DNA of 64,000 bases. It comes from Dyadobacter sp. CY261 (GTDB lineage Bacteria > Bacteroidota > Bacteroidia > Cytophagales > Spirosomataceae). Numbering within the stretch: the first letter of the stretch is position 1; each line of letters opens with the position of its first letter. Positions 34,801 through 44,025 of this stretch are shown here, piece by piece. The notes under the pieces were generated by a model that saw only the letters and a list, made by a program, of their open reading frames with translations, did no database searches and was not told the DNA's origin. The stretch lies in assembly GCF_021440085.1 (NCBI RefSeq), contig NZ_JAKCPW010000003.1:553751-617750 (forward strand). Reading direction: 5' to 3'. Both the position numbers and the translations under genes were made by a program.

Positions 34801-37448
34801 TTGAATTTTGGGTATCCTTCCGTGAAATGCACGACAGCATTTTCAGGAAAGACGATTTCCCGCCATTCCCAATTACTCTTGCACAAAACGCCACGGATTC
34901 CAAGCCAGTAGCCGCCAGCAGGTAAAGGGTCAGTTGTCACATCAAGGAATGCCAACCCTTGGTAAGGTGCCTCCTGTCCCTTTCGAATAAAATTTGCAGC
35001 ATCTTGCGAAGATGAAATAACCCAATCAAGTGGATCCACGCCTTCTCCGTCGAAAGGAGCCCGAAAATGACCGTTATCAAATACCTGGATAGGCGCACCA
35101 AGCCAATGAAATGGGCCTTTGGGACAAGTTGGGCGGTTGTCTGGTTCTTCTGGCTCTTCGGTTTCTTCAATGACTTGGAGGCGAAGCGCCACGACGCCCT
35201 GATTTTTTGCCTGATCACGAACGATGAGTAAGACGTTCTCTTTCGCGCTGAGTATTTCCGACAAAGTTCCTTTGACAGACAACACCAGGCCATCGGCTGT
35301 GATATTTACACCATTTAACTTATCGGTGTTGAAAACGATTTCCACGTCTAGTTGATCAATTGGATGAAAGGAGGTTTGATAAATTGATAGGTCGAGATAT
35401 TTTTCAAACGCAACGCCTTTTTCGACCACGATCGGAGGGACCTTGTCGAATGAAGGGTGCGTCATGCGTTGGATGTACCATGCAGCCATTTGGCCGCCAA
35501 GTTTTGGCACGTTAAGCCCGTTCTCGGGTGGAAGGGCTTGCAGATCATTTACTATCTTGGAAAGCCCTACCAGCGATTTCGCGTAGGTGGGCACGGTCGG
35601 GTCTTTCTCGTAGGAGTTCACTGCCTCACGCATATTGCTCAGCTTGTGTTCGCCATTGATGAATTTTCCCGGATCGCCGATCGGAAGTTTTAACTGGTAA
35701 TTTTCTAGCGTACGGAACATCCCGTCGCTGCTGATAGGGTTGCGACTTCCAGGGATCGGGTAAGGATCCACGTACATATTGGAAGGTGGTGGTGGCGAGC
35801 TTGTCCCGCCTCCGGATCCAGGATTCTGAGATCCAGGCGTGATCACATTAGGCGGGATAACGTCGCTGACGTCTTCCCCCTCCATAAGCTCTTCATTGAC
35901 CGAGTCGAAAACCCTGGCGAATTGATATTCGAATACCAGTGCATGTTGGTTATCGCCGTCCTGACCCTTCTGAATCGTATCACTGTTTACCTGGACCGCA
36001 TACGACCTCCCATTGATTACCCGGTATTTGAGCGCACTGATGAACAGGTCGAGCCAAAGAATTAAATCTTTCCTACGCATCCATCCAGTGGCCACTTCCC
36101 GGATATCCTGGTAAGTGGTATTCCATTCGACAAATTGAGCTTCGCTGGAATCGAAGCTATACGGCAATACTTTCCTTGCAGTCTCCTTGAATACTTTCCA
36201 ACTGTCTGATTCCTTGCCGTATGTCATCAGTGTTTCGATGCATCCGTAGGAATTGATGTGGGCGAAATACCGCACGTATTCAAGATGCCGATAATCGACT
36301 ACAAGCCGATATCCATCAGAAACCACGCCCAGATCATCGCAGATCTGCACCGTGTATTCGGTGACGACCCGCCCCTGCCCTTCCAGTATCCAAAGCCCTA
36401 GCTGCTTGTAGCCGATCCCGAAGACAAGCTTCTCGTACTTTTCAACTGCCGTAATTACGCCTGTATTGGTCGTTTGTGAACTGCCATCAGCAAACGTAAG
36501 TGTTGCCAAGGCGTAAATCGTCCGGCCTGCGGGCCCGAAGTTTACCCAGCTCGCAAAAACTGGCTCATCAGTTCTAACCACGCGCATTGAAGTGCGCAGC
36601 TGCAAGATCTTCGATTCGCGTTCTGAAATTTTGAAGGTACCGATCAACGACTGCGGCCCTTGTTTCCACTGGACAAAACCACCCAGCAATACAACGAAAT
36701 CGTCAGTCTGCTGTACTGGTCCTATGCTTGGAGTCTCACCGCCGTAAAGGGCATATCTGAGGTAATACTTCCGGCGGCTCTGGTTGCAGCGTTCGGCAAT
36801 TTTGACCACCATGTCCGGAATCTCCGCGCTCAGGTTGCTGTGCAGCACCGAAGCAACGTCAAATTCGGCAATCGAATCTTTGTCAAAAGGATGCACGCCC
36901 TCATACTGTTTTTGGAACATCGACAGGTCTGGCGTTTGCATCCAGACTTCCACATAAGTGCCGTTATTGGCTACTACGCTATCGTCAGTCCCTTCGACGG
37001 TAATCGCGATTCCGCCGCCGGCAAATCTGGTGTTGACCAGGTTATAAACCGTTCCCCTATTCTTCGCTGTGAATTTGACTACCCAGAGCGTTGTACCAAA
37101 CAGTGACGCCTCGTAAGCTTCAATGTCGAAGTCCCTGTCGAGAAATAGATTTTGCTGAAAATAAGGAACCAGGCTTTTGACATAAGCCTCGTGCGCAGGC
37201 GGCGAGTACGCCGGAAATGTTGGGATTTCGTTGCCGTATTCCCCGATCGTTTCCCTGGCGGTATAACGAAGTTCATTGTTTCCCCAACGGAAAATAATTT
37301 GGGTGCCATCAGGCACGGCATCGGAGATTGAAAAGTAAGCTTCCGAGGCGATGCCCGGCGTTATCCCTGCCCGGTCGTCAACGAACCGCCAAAGGATTCC
37401 ATCTTTTGAATAACCAATTTCTTCGGGAGCTGTAACAACAATTGCCAT
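31893..37448 (-). CDS. Giant tail protein with C-terminal enzyme-like domain
   Basis: The 1851-residue product is the largest in the prophage. The N-terminal 550 residues are a beta-rich tail part with a helical insert (ETLMTYGKESDSWKVFKETARK). Residues about 550-560 form a Gly/Ser/Pro linker. Ig-like or cadherin-like strands follow (about 660-780 and 950-1100). The last 600 residues differ: KWDWDGLPLITNEQLYAKFRHFIDNY, VITDEIPEN and LIWGEDTFGLDT suggest an alpha/beta enzyme fold with acidic residues, possibly a glycan-binding or hydrolysing domain. It is probably a receptor-binding tail fibre. The domain calls in the second half are inference. Confidence 0.6.
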   Translation of the reverse strand: MAIVVTAPEEIGYSKDGILWRFVDDRAGITPGIASEAYFSISDAVPDGTQIIFRWGNNELRYTARETIGEYGNEIPTFPAYSPPAHEAYVKSLVPYFQQNLFLDRDFDIEAYEASLFGTTLWVVKFTAKNRGTVYNLVNTRFAGGGIAITVEGTDDSVVANNGTYVEVWMQTPDLSMFQKQYEGVHPFDKDSIAEFDVASVLHSNLSAEIPDMVVKIAERCNQSRRKYYLRYALYGGETPSIGPVQQTDDFVVLLGGFVQWKQGPQSLIGTFKISERESKILQLRTSMRVVRTDEPVFASWVNFGPAGRTIYALATLTFADGSSQTTNTGVITAVEKYEKLVFGIGYKQLGLWILEGQGRVVTEYTVQICDDLGVVSDGYRLVVDYRHLEYVRYFAHINSYGCIETLMTYGKESDSWKVFKETARKVLPYSFDSSEAQFVEWNTTYQDIREVATGWMRRKDLILWLDLFISALKYRVINGRSYAVQVNSDTIQKGQDGDNQHALVFEYQFARVFDSVNEELMEGEDVSDVIPPNVITPGSQNPGSGGGTSSPPPPSNMYVDPYPIPGSRNPISSDGMFRTLENYQLKLPIGDPGKFINGEHKLSNMREAVNSYEKDPTVPTYAKSLVGLSKIVNDLQALPPENGLNVPKLGGQMAAWYIQRMTHPSFDKVPPIVVEKGVAFEKYLDLSIYQTSFHPIDQLDVEIVFNTDKLNGVNITADGLVLSVKGTLSEILSAKENVLLIVRDQAKNQGVVALRLQVIEETEEPEEPDNRPTCPKGPFHWLGAPIQVFDNGHFRAPFDGEGVDPLDWVISSSQDAANFIRKGQEAPYQGLAFLDVTTDPLPAGGYWLGIRGVLCKSNWEWREIVFPENAVVHFTEGYPKFNNNGTVSEFLMMVEPSGRFLTELIKLPENTKLYSEEHDYVANTTEIQIWKSGTYQDSKYRINVGTASAEITVGTPPSAPKEVFQLISGYNGAVLADLLAGAYNGPVPASGFNGTFEATDTVTAGRAYRLRMEYKVAGVFTNVPNAGQSGVSSVPTTMISKQRLFTALGADSRVVSFQNKSLNRYGEFRVTFEMFQGDTSATPVTKTYQQTFNLHAFEILGQVTNLGPGNGRYAPLISKMLYDGQNVVNDNVWAAPFAGLPKKLEYSVDGGNTWFSDVSAQGDIWGGEGAYSNVWILNNNSIDNFPKGTTRQVIFRNPALPAVRSASFAVANSPGGTGTEPTPLGTYQSTAGGRKFTFTKSPNFQLSFNNDGTFSDVTPGLQSGTPNKIDGRTVFYMINYSYFVSNGDATSIYTDLKNVFLRDGLYTIRHFSCDASKIPNLDAFKAGITGYGTNAVNVYNAKLSEITVAIRTTSNPGIPAWLIPSRRLNFGQGAKNKSFRNDKVFAMGALNLGDAHSIYHAKGSHTRMIDDESIDQPYSYRTFKWDWDGLPLITNEQLYAKFRHFIDNYGLTKDTVITDEIPENTQGTDPTILSRMKHAYQGALDKLRETTPGLDKKDTNLYGSYGADSTPDRFTWGTKAQVAQSLNEKVHNDWDPATQAWGGINDYYNSGHIDVRNVQCGYYMYNGLPRMIPYELVYANERWKIGTKTFDGQDRESKWVVYSTILCQTLVRNGEGKQIGVEEARTGDIIPFSNGEILSVYNTPSAAVAGEFYELGFWSTLIGNGILIWGEDTFGLDTTKIRTYEATNQPMYWTRSGGSREDWVSGQNGAPVNDPSGIYDLLYATVIDHAHLGYEDARELLDHAETLYFASYTSSRKSFTPAPGSTGLHLNGFGALNMGSLSFVDARDQKAGLAIVGVGSAGKVAVYYNGYLSAQEFEDNVTITHQGASVNLGRVYGRQTKFIKFPTSLP

Positions 37449-37521
37449 GCAGCAAAAATCCGCTGCGCGTGGCCCGATCAGTAGGACATCAAGGTGCTTA
37501 AAGTGGTTTAACTAAACTACT

Positions 37522-38043
37522 TTAAGGCGTAGATTCTTCCCACGAATCGCGGTTGACACACACGCCAGCGGCAATTCTCCATTCGAAGTTGATCAGCCAG
37601 CCGTACAGATTGCTATCGATCGGCCCTACCCAAGTGCCGTGACTCGTGCCCACCAGGCTAACCGTTTTGCCTCCCAGCTTCAATTCCATTCTATCGGTTT
37701 TTTGCCTCATATAGGCAAAAATCTGTTCAGCTGCTGGCCGACATCTTGAATAGATAATTTTTTCAATGTTATCAGCTTTGTCCCTGGAATTTTTCTGGTC
37801 AAGAACGACGAAAGAACTATTCAATACCTTAGCCGGCGACTCGCCGTTTTCGTTGTCTTCATCGGGGAATTCAACCAAAAGGCATGGCAGGGTTAATTTA
37901 TTGCGCAACGCTGAGACCAGCACAGAAGCGTTTTCAGGACCTTCCGCAAAAAAAAGGTTTACCATGCCAGGCTCACGGCCCAGCAATAGGAGCTTTCTGC
38001 TCACATCTTCAAAAAAAGATCTGAATTCAGGGTAAGTGTTCAT
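37522..38043 (-). CDS. Hypothetical phage protein between connector and tail genes
   Basis: The 173-residue protein starts MNTYPEFRSFFEDVSRKLLLLG and ends in a beta-rich region (LELKLGGKTVSLV-like strands and GTSHGTWVGPIDSNLYGWLINFEW). The first half has a helical and Ser/Asn-rich look. Size and position after the head-tail connector fit a tail-terminator or minor tail protein, but no family match is claimed. Its start overlaps the stop of the upstream gene by four bases. Confidence 0.58.
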   Translation of the reverse strand: MNTYPEFRSFFEDVSRKLLLLGREPGMVNLFFAEGPENASVLVSALRNKLTLPCLLVEFPDEDNENGESPAKVLNSSFVVLDQKNSRDKADNIEKIIYSRCRPAAEQIFAYMRQKTDRMELKLGGKTVSLVGTSHGTWVGPIDSNLYGWLINFEWRIAAGVCVNRDSWEESTP

Positions 38044-38888
38044 CGCCGGTTACGAATTGCTTCTTCCTTCATTTGCTGATTGTGCTGGATCATTTCGTCG
38101 AGCACTTTGAGGACGGTATGCAAGGACGCTTTTTCCACCTCTTTGATTTTGGTCACATCCCGATCGGCCAGGCTCACCAGCGTATTGAGCCAGGCCATTG
38201 AGGATGAAGTCCGTTGTTTAGGCTTCGGTTTTGGCTCTAACTCGTCTTCGTCCTGCATTTTTGGAGGAAACACGTTCCGATACAAGGAAGGGAACCGCCG
38301 TTTCATGCCGTTGTAGTTCATTACCAGCGCTGTCTTGGTATAATCATCGACCTTTGAAAAATATCTGCCGTTACTTTCAACAAGCCCGTCTTCAAAACTG
38401 GTCCGCTGGTCCGAGTACTCGCTCCTTTCCGGCGAGCTTTTGCGGTACATCACACCGCAAAACTGGTTTAGCTGCGCTTCGTCATGGATTTGATAGTAGC
38501 GATCGAGCCTAGTTTCAGCAGCGAGAAATTCTCCAAAAGTAAAATGCTTCAACAGGTCGCCCGGGCCATAGAGCGCGATAACCTTTGACCTATCTTTTCC
38601 ATGAAGCTTTTTGATCATCTGCTTGCTTGGCAACTTGTCCAGATCATAGAGAAATCCCATGGTTGACAGCAGTTCGATACGCTGAACACCGTTAAGCAAC
38701 TTCAAATCCTCCTGGCTGATACGGATTAGTACCATCAACAGCAGCCACTGATCGGATGGATAAGTTTCCGCCCGCTTCAAAATGGTGATGCATTTCAAAT
38801 ACTGGTCTTCGGTCAGCTCTTCAAAACTCTGAGGAACCAGGAAATGTTTGGACTTTCCGTCCGGAAATTTCAGTTCTATGGGGATCAT
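38040..38888 (-). CDS. Hypothetical phage protein (possible tail-assembly chaperone)
   Basis: From ATG 38888 the product has 282 residues and begins MIPIELKFPDGKSKHFLVPQSFEELTEDQYLKC. This domain start, with a short strand then a helical body, resembles tail-assembly chaperone or connector proteins in general look only. The C-terminal third has an acidic/basic linker (DEDELEPKPKPKQRTSS) and a helix-rich end with coiled potential. A longer frame to 38930 overlaps the upstream connector gene and lacks support. Function is inferred from position. Confidence 0.58.
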   Translation of the reverse strand: MIPIELKFPDGKSKHFLVPQSFEELTEDQYLKCITILKRAETYPSDQWLLLMVLIRISQEDLKLLNGVQRIELLSTMGFLYDLDKLPSKQMIKKLHGKDRSKVIALYGPGDLLKHFTFGEFLAAETRLDRYYQIHDEAQLNQFCGVMYRKSSPERSEYSDQRTSFEDGLVESNGRYFSKVDDYTKTALVMNYNGMKRRFPSLYRNVFPPKMQDEDELEPKPKPKQRTSSSMAWLNTLVSLADRDVTKIKEVEKASLHTVLKVLDEMIQHNQQMKEEAIRNRR

Positions 38889-38895
38889 AACAGTG

Positions 38896-39834
38896 TTAGA
38901 AAAAGACGATGCCGCCAGACTGCGCGCCATGGTCGGTATAGGTAACTTGTTCAGGTTTGGTATAGCCGTCAGGCTCGTACTTGTTCAGGTGCTTTACTAG
39001 TGCGTCGAGCTCGATCTGACCGCTTTGTTCAAATTCTTTTGCAGACGCCTCGATCCGATCGTTTTCAAACTGGCTTACCTGGTCATCACCCGCCATAACT
39101 TTCAGACCCTCGTTGGTAAATTTGACCGTGCGCGTGATCATCGACCTGGCAGACGCCAGGTAGATCAATGCCCGTCGTGCCAAACGCAGAGCGACGGTGT
39201 CTACCTCATTGAGATCATCCTGTTTTTTGTCAATCAGAATACCATAATAGTCTTGCATGATTGGCGCGACCCTACCGTCTTCATGGTAGCGGATCGCTTC
39301 ACGCATCGCCTGAAAAGTTACCCGTGGATGAAATAGGGTGAAGACGGTCTGCACAGTAGCAGCTGATGTAACAAGGCCCCGGCGCTCTGCCAGATATTCC
39401 TTGCTGTTGCTGTAAGTAGAATATTTGGAAATGTTATCTTCCAAGTGATTCATTAGGTCATCGAGCGCGTCCAGACCGTCGCTAAGAAATGAGTTTTGCA
39501 GACGCTTCTGGTCACTTTCACTAAGCACCCAGCGCTGTTCAGTACGCTGCTTATACATGCCGGAGCTATCAATAAGCACATCCCCAATTTGCACGTAATA
39601 CCACATGGTAAGGTTCGCCGAAGCGCTCCGGATGTATTCGACGAGTTCCTGATGATCCTCGCTCAGAAGATTGCCTTCATATTCTGATACAAGCAGCCGG
39701 TAAAAATCCTTGCCCAATAGCGGAAGGATAAACCGGCGCTCAGCCTTGCGAATAGAAGGCTTTACCGAAACAAAATCCAAATCCCGACCGACCGGAATGT
39801 ATTCCCTCAATTCGTCAATATTAGATATCAGCAT
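38896..39834 (-). CDS. Predicted head-tail connector (DUF6712-like)
   Basis: The 312-residue protein is mostly helical. It starts MLISNIDELREYIPVGRDLDFVSVKPSIRKAERRFILPLLG, which matches the style of Bacteroidota phage connector or head-completion proteins (DUF6712-like). It follows the portal gene by eleven bases. In other tailed phages, proteins at this place bind the portal and seal the head. No motif gives a definite subfamily. Confidence 0.65.
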   Translation of the reverse strand: MLISNIDELREYIPVGRDLDFVSVKPSIRKAERRFILPLLGKDFYRLLVSEYEGNLLSEDHQELVEYIRSASANLTMWYYVQIGDVLIDSSGMYKQRTEQRWVLSESDQKRLQNSFLSDGLDALDDLMNHLEDNISKYSTYSNSKEYLAERRGLVTSAATVQTVFTLFHPRVTFQAMREAIRYHEDGRVAPIMQDYYGILIDKKQDDLNEVDTVALRLARRALIYLASARSMITRTVKFTNEGLKVMAGDDQVSQFENDRIEASAKEFEQSGQIELDALVKHLNKYEPDGYTKPEQVTYTDHGAQSGGIVFF

Positions 39835-39845
39835 GGTTTACGGCG

Positions 39846-41174
39846 TTAGGCTGCTTTTTTCTTTTGATCTGCCCCAGTATCGAGCGTGGTCAGGAGCGTT
39901 TGCATCGAGCGAAATTCGAGCCATGGATATTTCTTCTTCCAGCCGTTGTATTCCGCAATAAAGTTGAGTGGTTCTAGCAGCACATCACGGTAGGGCTGCA
40001 ACTGAGAAAGATAAATACCCAGCGCTTCCCGCTTATCGGAGCCGCCGCTACGAGCGCCCTGTTCTTTGCTGGCAAAGCCAACCAGGGTCGGATCGATACC
40101 TAAGGCGTACATCAAGTGCGCAGTCGCTTCCATGTTGTCAGCCAAGTGAGCGCCGTCTTTCAATTTGTCCGGAAGCGCCTCTATTTTCCAGCCCTCAGTA
40201 GTCTTTCCATCCAGCGAAGAAATCCCGTACTCGGTTGCCATCGCAATCCCAGTTTTCTCGACGCCGGTCAAATGCCGACTTAGCTCTGCAATCCTATTTT
40301 TCTTAATCTGCTCTCTTTCTTCCTGGCTTGCAATTCGCCACGTCTCACCGTAATTGCTCGGCCAGTACTCGTAAGGGATTTGGATGTGATATTTGATATT
40401 CATCTGATTATCAAACAACGCCCTTTTAAGTGCAGGTACTTTTTCAAGTACATCAAGCCAACCAGATGTACGGATACCATCCCAATGAGCAAGCTGGTAA
40501 AATGTGTTGCCTGGCGTCGGGTAGCTGCTCGGATAGATGAACTTGAATTCATCCGTATGTTGGTCCCGGGTCCAGTCGGTCAAATCGTATTGGTATGGAT
40601 CCAGCGTGCGGATCTTGTGGGTTTCCTTATCATCCCAGGAAGCATATGGCCAGTTTGCATTGATGTAAGTGAATTCAGAAACACCCAGGTCATTCTGCAC
40701 GCCGATCCGGCAGTATGCCGCTTCGTTGGGGTGAATATGAGTGATCTTCTGCCGGTTTTTTGAAAGGATGAGCTCCGGGAAAATATTCAAAAACCAGAAA
40801 ATGTCATTGGCCGCCTCACGCTGGTATCGCTTAAAATGCCGGTTGCTTATGAACTCGCGTATCTCCGGATCGTTGACCACCTCCAAAACTTCCTTTTCTC
40901 CATCGTAATGCGCCTGGTATGGGATCAGCTGAGTGCTGACCAGGTTGGATTGCCAGCGTAACGCTGCTGGAATGATGGTTGATTTCCTGCCTTTTTCCAG
41001 GATCATTTGCGGAAAGTTATTCGCTGTTCCCCAAAGCACGATTCCTTGTGTGGTAACAGTGTACGGATCCTTGACGATCGGCTGTGTTGGAGATGCACCG
41101 GGATCCGGCATGGTAACAACGACGCCGGCGGCTGAAAGAATAGCCGAGCGGCTATCTGGAAAAATAAGGCTCAT
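39846..41174 (-). CDS. Phage portal protein
   Basis: The 442-residue protein has a portal-like layout: an N-terminal part with GTANNFPQMIL, a helical body with YQREAANDIFWFLNIFPELIL, a stem-like region with AELSRHLTGVEKTGIAMATEYGISSLDGKTTEGWKIEALPDKL, and a C-terminal helical part with ALGIDPTLVGFASKEQGARSGGSDKREALGIYLSQLQPYRD. The ALGIDPTLVG stretch and the SGGSDKRE segment resemble known portal proteins. Portals form the dodecameric ring for DNA entry and exit. It overlaps the next upstream gene by four bases. Confidence 0.83.
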   Translation of the reverse strand: MSLIFPDSRSAILSAAGVVVTMPDPGASPTQPIVKDPYTVTTQGIVLWGTANNFPQMILEKGRKSTIIPAALRWQSNLVSTQLIPYQAHYDGEKEVLEVVNDPEIREFISNRHFKRYQREAANDIFWFLNIFPELILSKNRQKITHIHPNEAAYCRIGVQNDLGVSEFTYINANWPYASWDDKETHKIRTLDPYQYDLTDWTRDQHTDEFKFIYPSSYPTPGNTFYQLAHWDGIRTSGWLDVLEKVPALKRALFDNQMNIKYHIQIPYEYWPSNYGETWRIASQEEREQIKKNRIAELSRHLTGVEKTGIAMATEYGISSLDGKTTEGWKIEALPDKLKDGAHLADNMEATAHLMYALGIDPTLVGFASKEQGARSGGSDKREALGIYLSQLQPYRDVLLEPLNFIAEYNGWKKKYPWLEFRSMQTLLTTLDTGADQKKKAA

Positions 41175-41482
41175 AACACGAAATGGTCATTGACAGATTC
41201 GATCAGTGGGATATGCACTTTACGGATCTCATGGCTGGTTAAATTTTTTACCATAATCGGAAGCGTCTTGTCCGGGCTTCGCTTCTTTCCGTTGGTACTG
41301 GCCACCACGGAGCGAATCCGTTTTTTAGTCAGCACCGCCCTATGGAACACGATCCTTTTACCGCCGGTACCGTGTCTACGGTCGCAAGTGGTGAAGATGA
41401 TCGAGAAAGGATTTGGCCGGTCTCCGGACGTTGACTCGTCCATGATCTGCAAAGCGTCAATTACTCTGATTGGTGGCTTCAT
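41171..41482 (-). CDS. Small phage protein of 103 residues
   Basis: From ATG 41482 the product starts MKPPIRVIDALQIMDESTSGDR and is rich in basic residues in the middle (GTGGKRIVFHRAVLTKKRIRSVV, GKKRSPDKTLPIM). The start overlaps the stop of the 61-residue frame upstream and its own stop overlaps the portal start, both as ATGA. It may be a nucleic-acid-binding head protein, but no family was recognised. Confidence 0.6.
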   Translation of the reverse strand: MKPPIRVIDALQIMDESTSGDRPNPFSIIFTTCDRRHGTGGKRIVFHRAVLTKKRIRSVVASTNGKKRSPDKTLPIMVKNLTSHEIRKVHIPLIESVNDHFVL

Positions 41483-41664
41483 TGCTCGAAAGTAGGGTCG
41501 AAAACAGGCTGACAATGGGACATCAAACCCCAGAATTGCCCGAAATCAGCCGGATTTAAACACGGTTTTGCAATATTTTTTTGACTAAAACTTTCAGGGT
41601 CAGCGATTTCAGGGGTGCCACTTTCCAAAAACGCGATTTTGCCACAAAGAAGACCCCGCCACAC
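41479..41664 (-). CDS. Possible 61-residue protein between terminase and portal genes
   Basis: The frame starts MWRGLLCGKIAFLESGTPEIADPESF and ends FWGLMSHCQPVFDPTFEQ. Its stop overlaps the ATG of the next gene as ATGA, a pattern seen at many true gene pairs in this operon. This supports translation, but composition and length alone would not. If it is not real, the stretch from 41483 to 41722 holds no gene. Confidence 0.42.
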   Translation of the reverse strand: MWRGLLCGKIAFLESGTPEIADPESFSQKNIAKPCLNPADFGQFWGLMSHCQPVFDPTFEQ

Positions 41665-41722
41665 CCTGTCTCGTAAGGCAATTGCTTTCGGTCGACTTCG
41701 GCGATATATGACACGCCCCCCC

Positions 41723-43387
41723 TCAAAAATCGATGACCGATGCCACCGGCGTCCGACCCTGCCGCCTGCGCTTGATCATACCATACACCAGCAGGTCAGC
41801 AGCATCCGAGTAGTGGGGTGCATCGCGCTGATCCGCCTTCGTATCCTTCTCCATCTTCTTATTCTTTTCGAAGCCGGTCTTTCCATTCAATGTGAAGTGG
41901 GTGAAGTTCATCGCTTTCTTGAGTGTCTTGCAGTTCTCCTTGTTGAAGCGTACCTGGTAGAACTCCGATTCACTGACACGTTGACCAGTGAGCAGCGCCG
42001 TCCATAGCTTGTAGCGGTTGTAGTAGGATGGCGTGACACCGACCGGGTACTTGGTTACAGCCCAGCCCAGATCTGCAAGCGTGTCGACAAACTCGTCGAT
42101 CGGGTTCTTGTCACTGACCGGGTTGCGTGGCACGTGGGTGTGATCATAGTAGACAATGACTTCTTTCTTAGGATAGTATCGGTAGTACTTATCGAACTGC
42201 CGGGCCAGGTCTGCTATCTTGTTTGGGTGCAGCACATCCATTGCGTTAACTAACGATATCGTCATCGCCATTTCCTGCCCGCATGCAAGAGTGTTAATCT
42301 TACCGCCCACATCGAGGGCTGCTTCCAGCGGCATGCTCCTATTCAAATCCAGATCTTTACGACAGTCGTTGAGTTTACCTTTCCCGTAATCAGATTCAGG
42401 CTGACCGTCGACAAAGCTGTAATCAAGTGCATTGTAGAAATGACGATCGGCCAGATCCGGATAAAATGCATTTTCACCCTTACTGGGGCGGATGTTTGCA
42501 ACCGATGTTTCAAATTCAAAATCAGTAAGGTCCCGCTTTAAGTCGCGGATGTATTCTTCCCCCAGCACATCGATATTGTCCAGGGAGCTGGCCTCACTAT
42601 AAAAGATCAGGTCTTTGCGCACCAGGGACAACTCCCTGTTGATAGACTCGATTTGCCGGATCTCGTTCTGAGTATATCGGCCACGCTTGGTTGCTGCCAG
42701 GCGAATATCGAACAAGATCTTCTCACCGGCCAGAATAAGCTCGTTAGCAGCTGGATCCATGTAATCCTCATATTCGTGGATCCATTTCGCACCTGGTTCA
42801 GTCGGCATATCCGTTGTGTACATTTCCGATCTGTACAAATGGCAGTCCCCAAAATAGCGACGATTACCGCGAAGCGTCGGTTTGAATTCCCGTTTCAGCT
42901 GCGTGTAATCCAGAAAGCGGGTCTCATCGCCCATCATCCAGACGTTCGACATACCGTTCGAAGATCCCGGGCGATCCTGCGAGACCATTTGCATAAGGCT
43001 CACATCATACCGGTTCACACGCATGAAAACGCAATGCTCCGGTGTTTCTGGCATTACGTAAGGCATACGGAGCCCGGCATTTTTCGGCGGAGATTTTCTA
43101 AACCAGAAGTCAACACCATCTTGCAGGCCCATTTCCTGCCAGCGTGCTTTAATCGGTGGCATAGTCCGATCCAGCAGCTGCATATAGGATTCGGCGACAT
43201 TGGCACCGGTGGATCTTGGCATGAAGGACATACACCGGTGGGCGCGATGCGAAAGTGCTCCCGAGCTCTTTCCTGTACCACGCCCCCACACATGCGCCTG
43301 TATCCGGGCATCCATCAGATTAGAAACCAGTTGGGGCCGGTTCATATAAAGCGAAGTACCGGCCTGCCCCTCAGTAGTTAAATTCAT
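41723..43387 (-). CDS. terL: Terminase large subunit
   Basis: The 554-residue protein has an ATPase motor part with Walker A WGRGTGKSS (34-42) and a Walker B-like WMMGDETRF with Asp154-Glu155. The C-terminal nuclease region has ALDVGGKINTLACGQEMAM, VYYDHTHVPRNP and RDAPHYSDAADLLVYG. The nuclease acids fit the RNase H-like fold of large terminases. It cuts and packs the phage genome into the procapsid. It is two bases downstream of the small terminase gene. Confidence 0.9.
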   Translation of the reverse strand: MNLTTEGQAGTSLYMNRPQLVSNLMDARIQAHVWGRGTGKSSGALSHRAHRCMSFMPRSTGANVAESYMQLLDRTMPPIKARWQEMGLQDGVDFWFRKSPPKNAGLRMPYVMPETPEHCVFMRVNRYDVSLMQMVSQDRPGSSNGMSNVWMMGDETRFLDYTQLKREFKPTLRGNRRYFGDCHLYRSEMYTTDMPTEPGAKWIHEYEDYMDPAANELILAGEKILFDIRLAATKRGRYTQNEIRQIESINRELSLVRKDLIFYSEASSLDNIDVLGEEYIRDLKRDLTDFEFETSVANIRPSKGENAFYPDLADRHFYNALDYSFVDGQPESDYGKGKLNDCRKDLDLNRSMPLEAALDVGGKINTLACGQEMAMTISLVNAMDVLHPNKIADLARQFDKYYRYYPKKEVIVYYDHTHVPRNPVSDKNPIDEFVDTLADLGWAVTKYPVGVTPSYYNRYKLWTALLTGQRVSESEFYQVRFNKENCKTLKKAMNFTHFTLNGKTGFEKNKKMEKDTKADQRDAPHYSDAADLLVYGMIKRRRQGRTPVASVIDF

Positions 43388-43389
43388 AG

Positions 43390-44025
43390 CTATTTCCGCT
43401 GATGGTCGCGCTCGTTACGTGGCTTATCGAAAATTTCGTCGTGATCAATATCCTGAGCATCCGCCATTGCCTTTTCCTCTTTTTTCTTCCAGAAGGTCTT
43501 TTTGAGCGCTTCGAAGTTGGCAATTGGGAGAGCGCCTACGGTCGCGGGATCCGTGTTAATTGTGATATTGGCAATTACCGGTGTCGGCATAAGCGCCTTC
43601 TCACGGTCAAAGCCAAAGATTTTCAATAATGTCGCATCGCATTTAGAGGCAATCAAAAGCCCTTTTGCAGTGCCGGATTCGATTGCTTTCTTCCGGAGAC
43701 GCTTGGTGCGCTCAATGAGCATGACCTTTTCGAACTCTTCGTTGGCCTGGTCGACGGTACAGAAAAAGCGCTGGCTCGCCTTTACGTCCAGGTAGGCCTG
43801 GCGCTCTGAGATCCCGTATTCCTTCATGAGAGCCCGAACCACTTGGATATCGTTGAACGGGTCGAAGTTGGTGTACCATTCACGTGCAAACCGCCAGCGG
43901 GCGAGCTGGCGCTGCTGAGTTTCTGAAATCTTGAATTTCTCGGGATCTGTGTACCATTTGAAGATGTCGTCGAAATCATCTTCAAACACATCCGGCCGCG
44001 CCGGTACTTTCTCTGGTAGGCTCAT
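43390..44025 (-). CDS. terS: Predicted terminase small subunit
   Basis: The 211-residue protein is helical with charged ends. A first helical part (KFKISETQQRQLARWRFAREWYTNF) is followed by a helix-turn-helix-like stretch (VRALMKEYGISERQAYLDVKASQRFF), then a longer helix (EFEKVMLIERTKRLRKKAIESG). The second element is typical of small terminase DNA-binding domains. It lies directly upstream of terL, overlapping the previous gene by four bases. It should recognise the packaging site. Confidence 0.72.
   Translation of the reverse strand: MSLPEKVPARPDVFEDDFDDIFKWYTDPEKFKISETQQRQLARWRFAREWYTNFDPFNDIQVVRALMKEYGISERQAYLDVKASQRFFCTVDQANEEFEKVMLIERTKRLRKKAIESGTAKGLLIASKCDATLLKIFGFDREKALMPTPVIANITINTDPATVGALPIANFEALKKTFWKKKEEKAMADAQDIDHDEIFDKPRNERDHQRK

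Noticed and set aside
42653..43381. Plus-strand frame of 242 codons opposite the large terminase gene
   Set aside because: The minus strand has both Walker motifs and nuclease acids. The plus frame has no recognisable feature.
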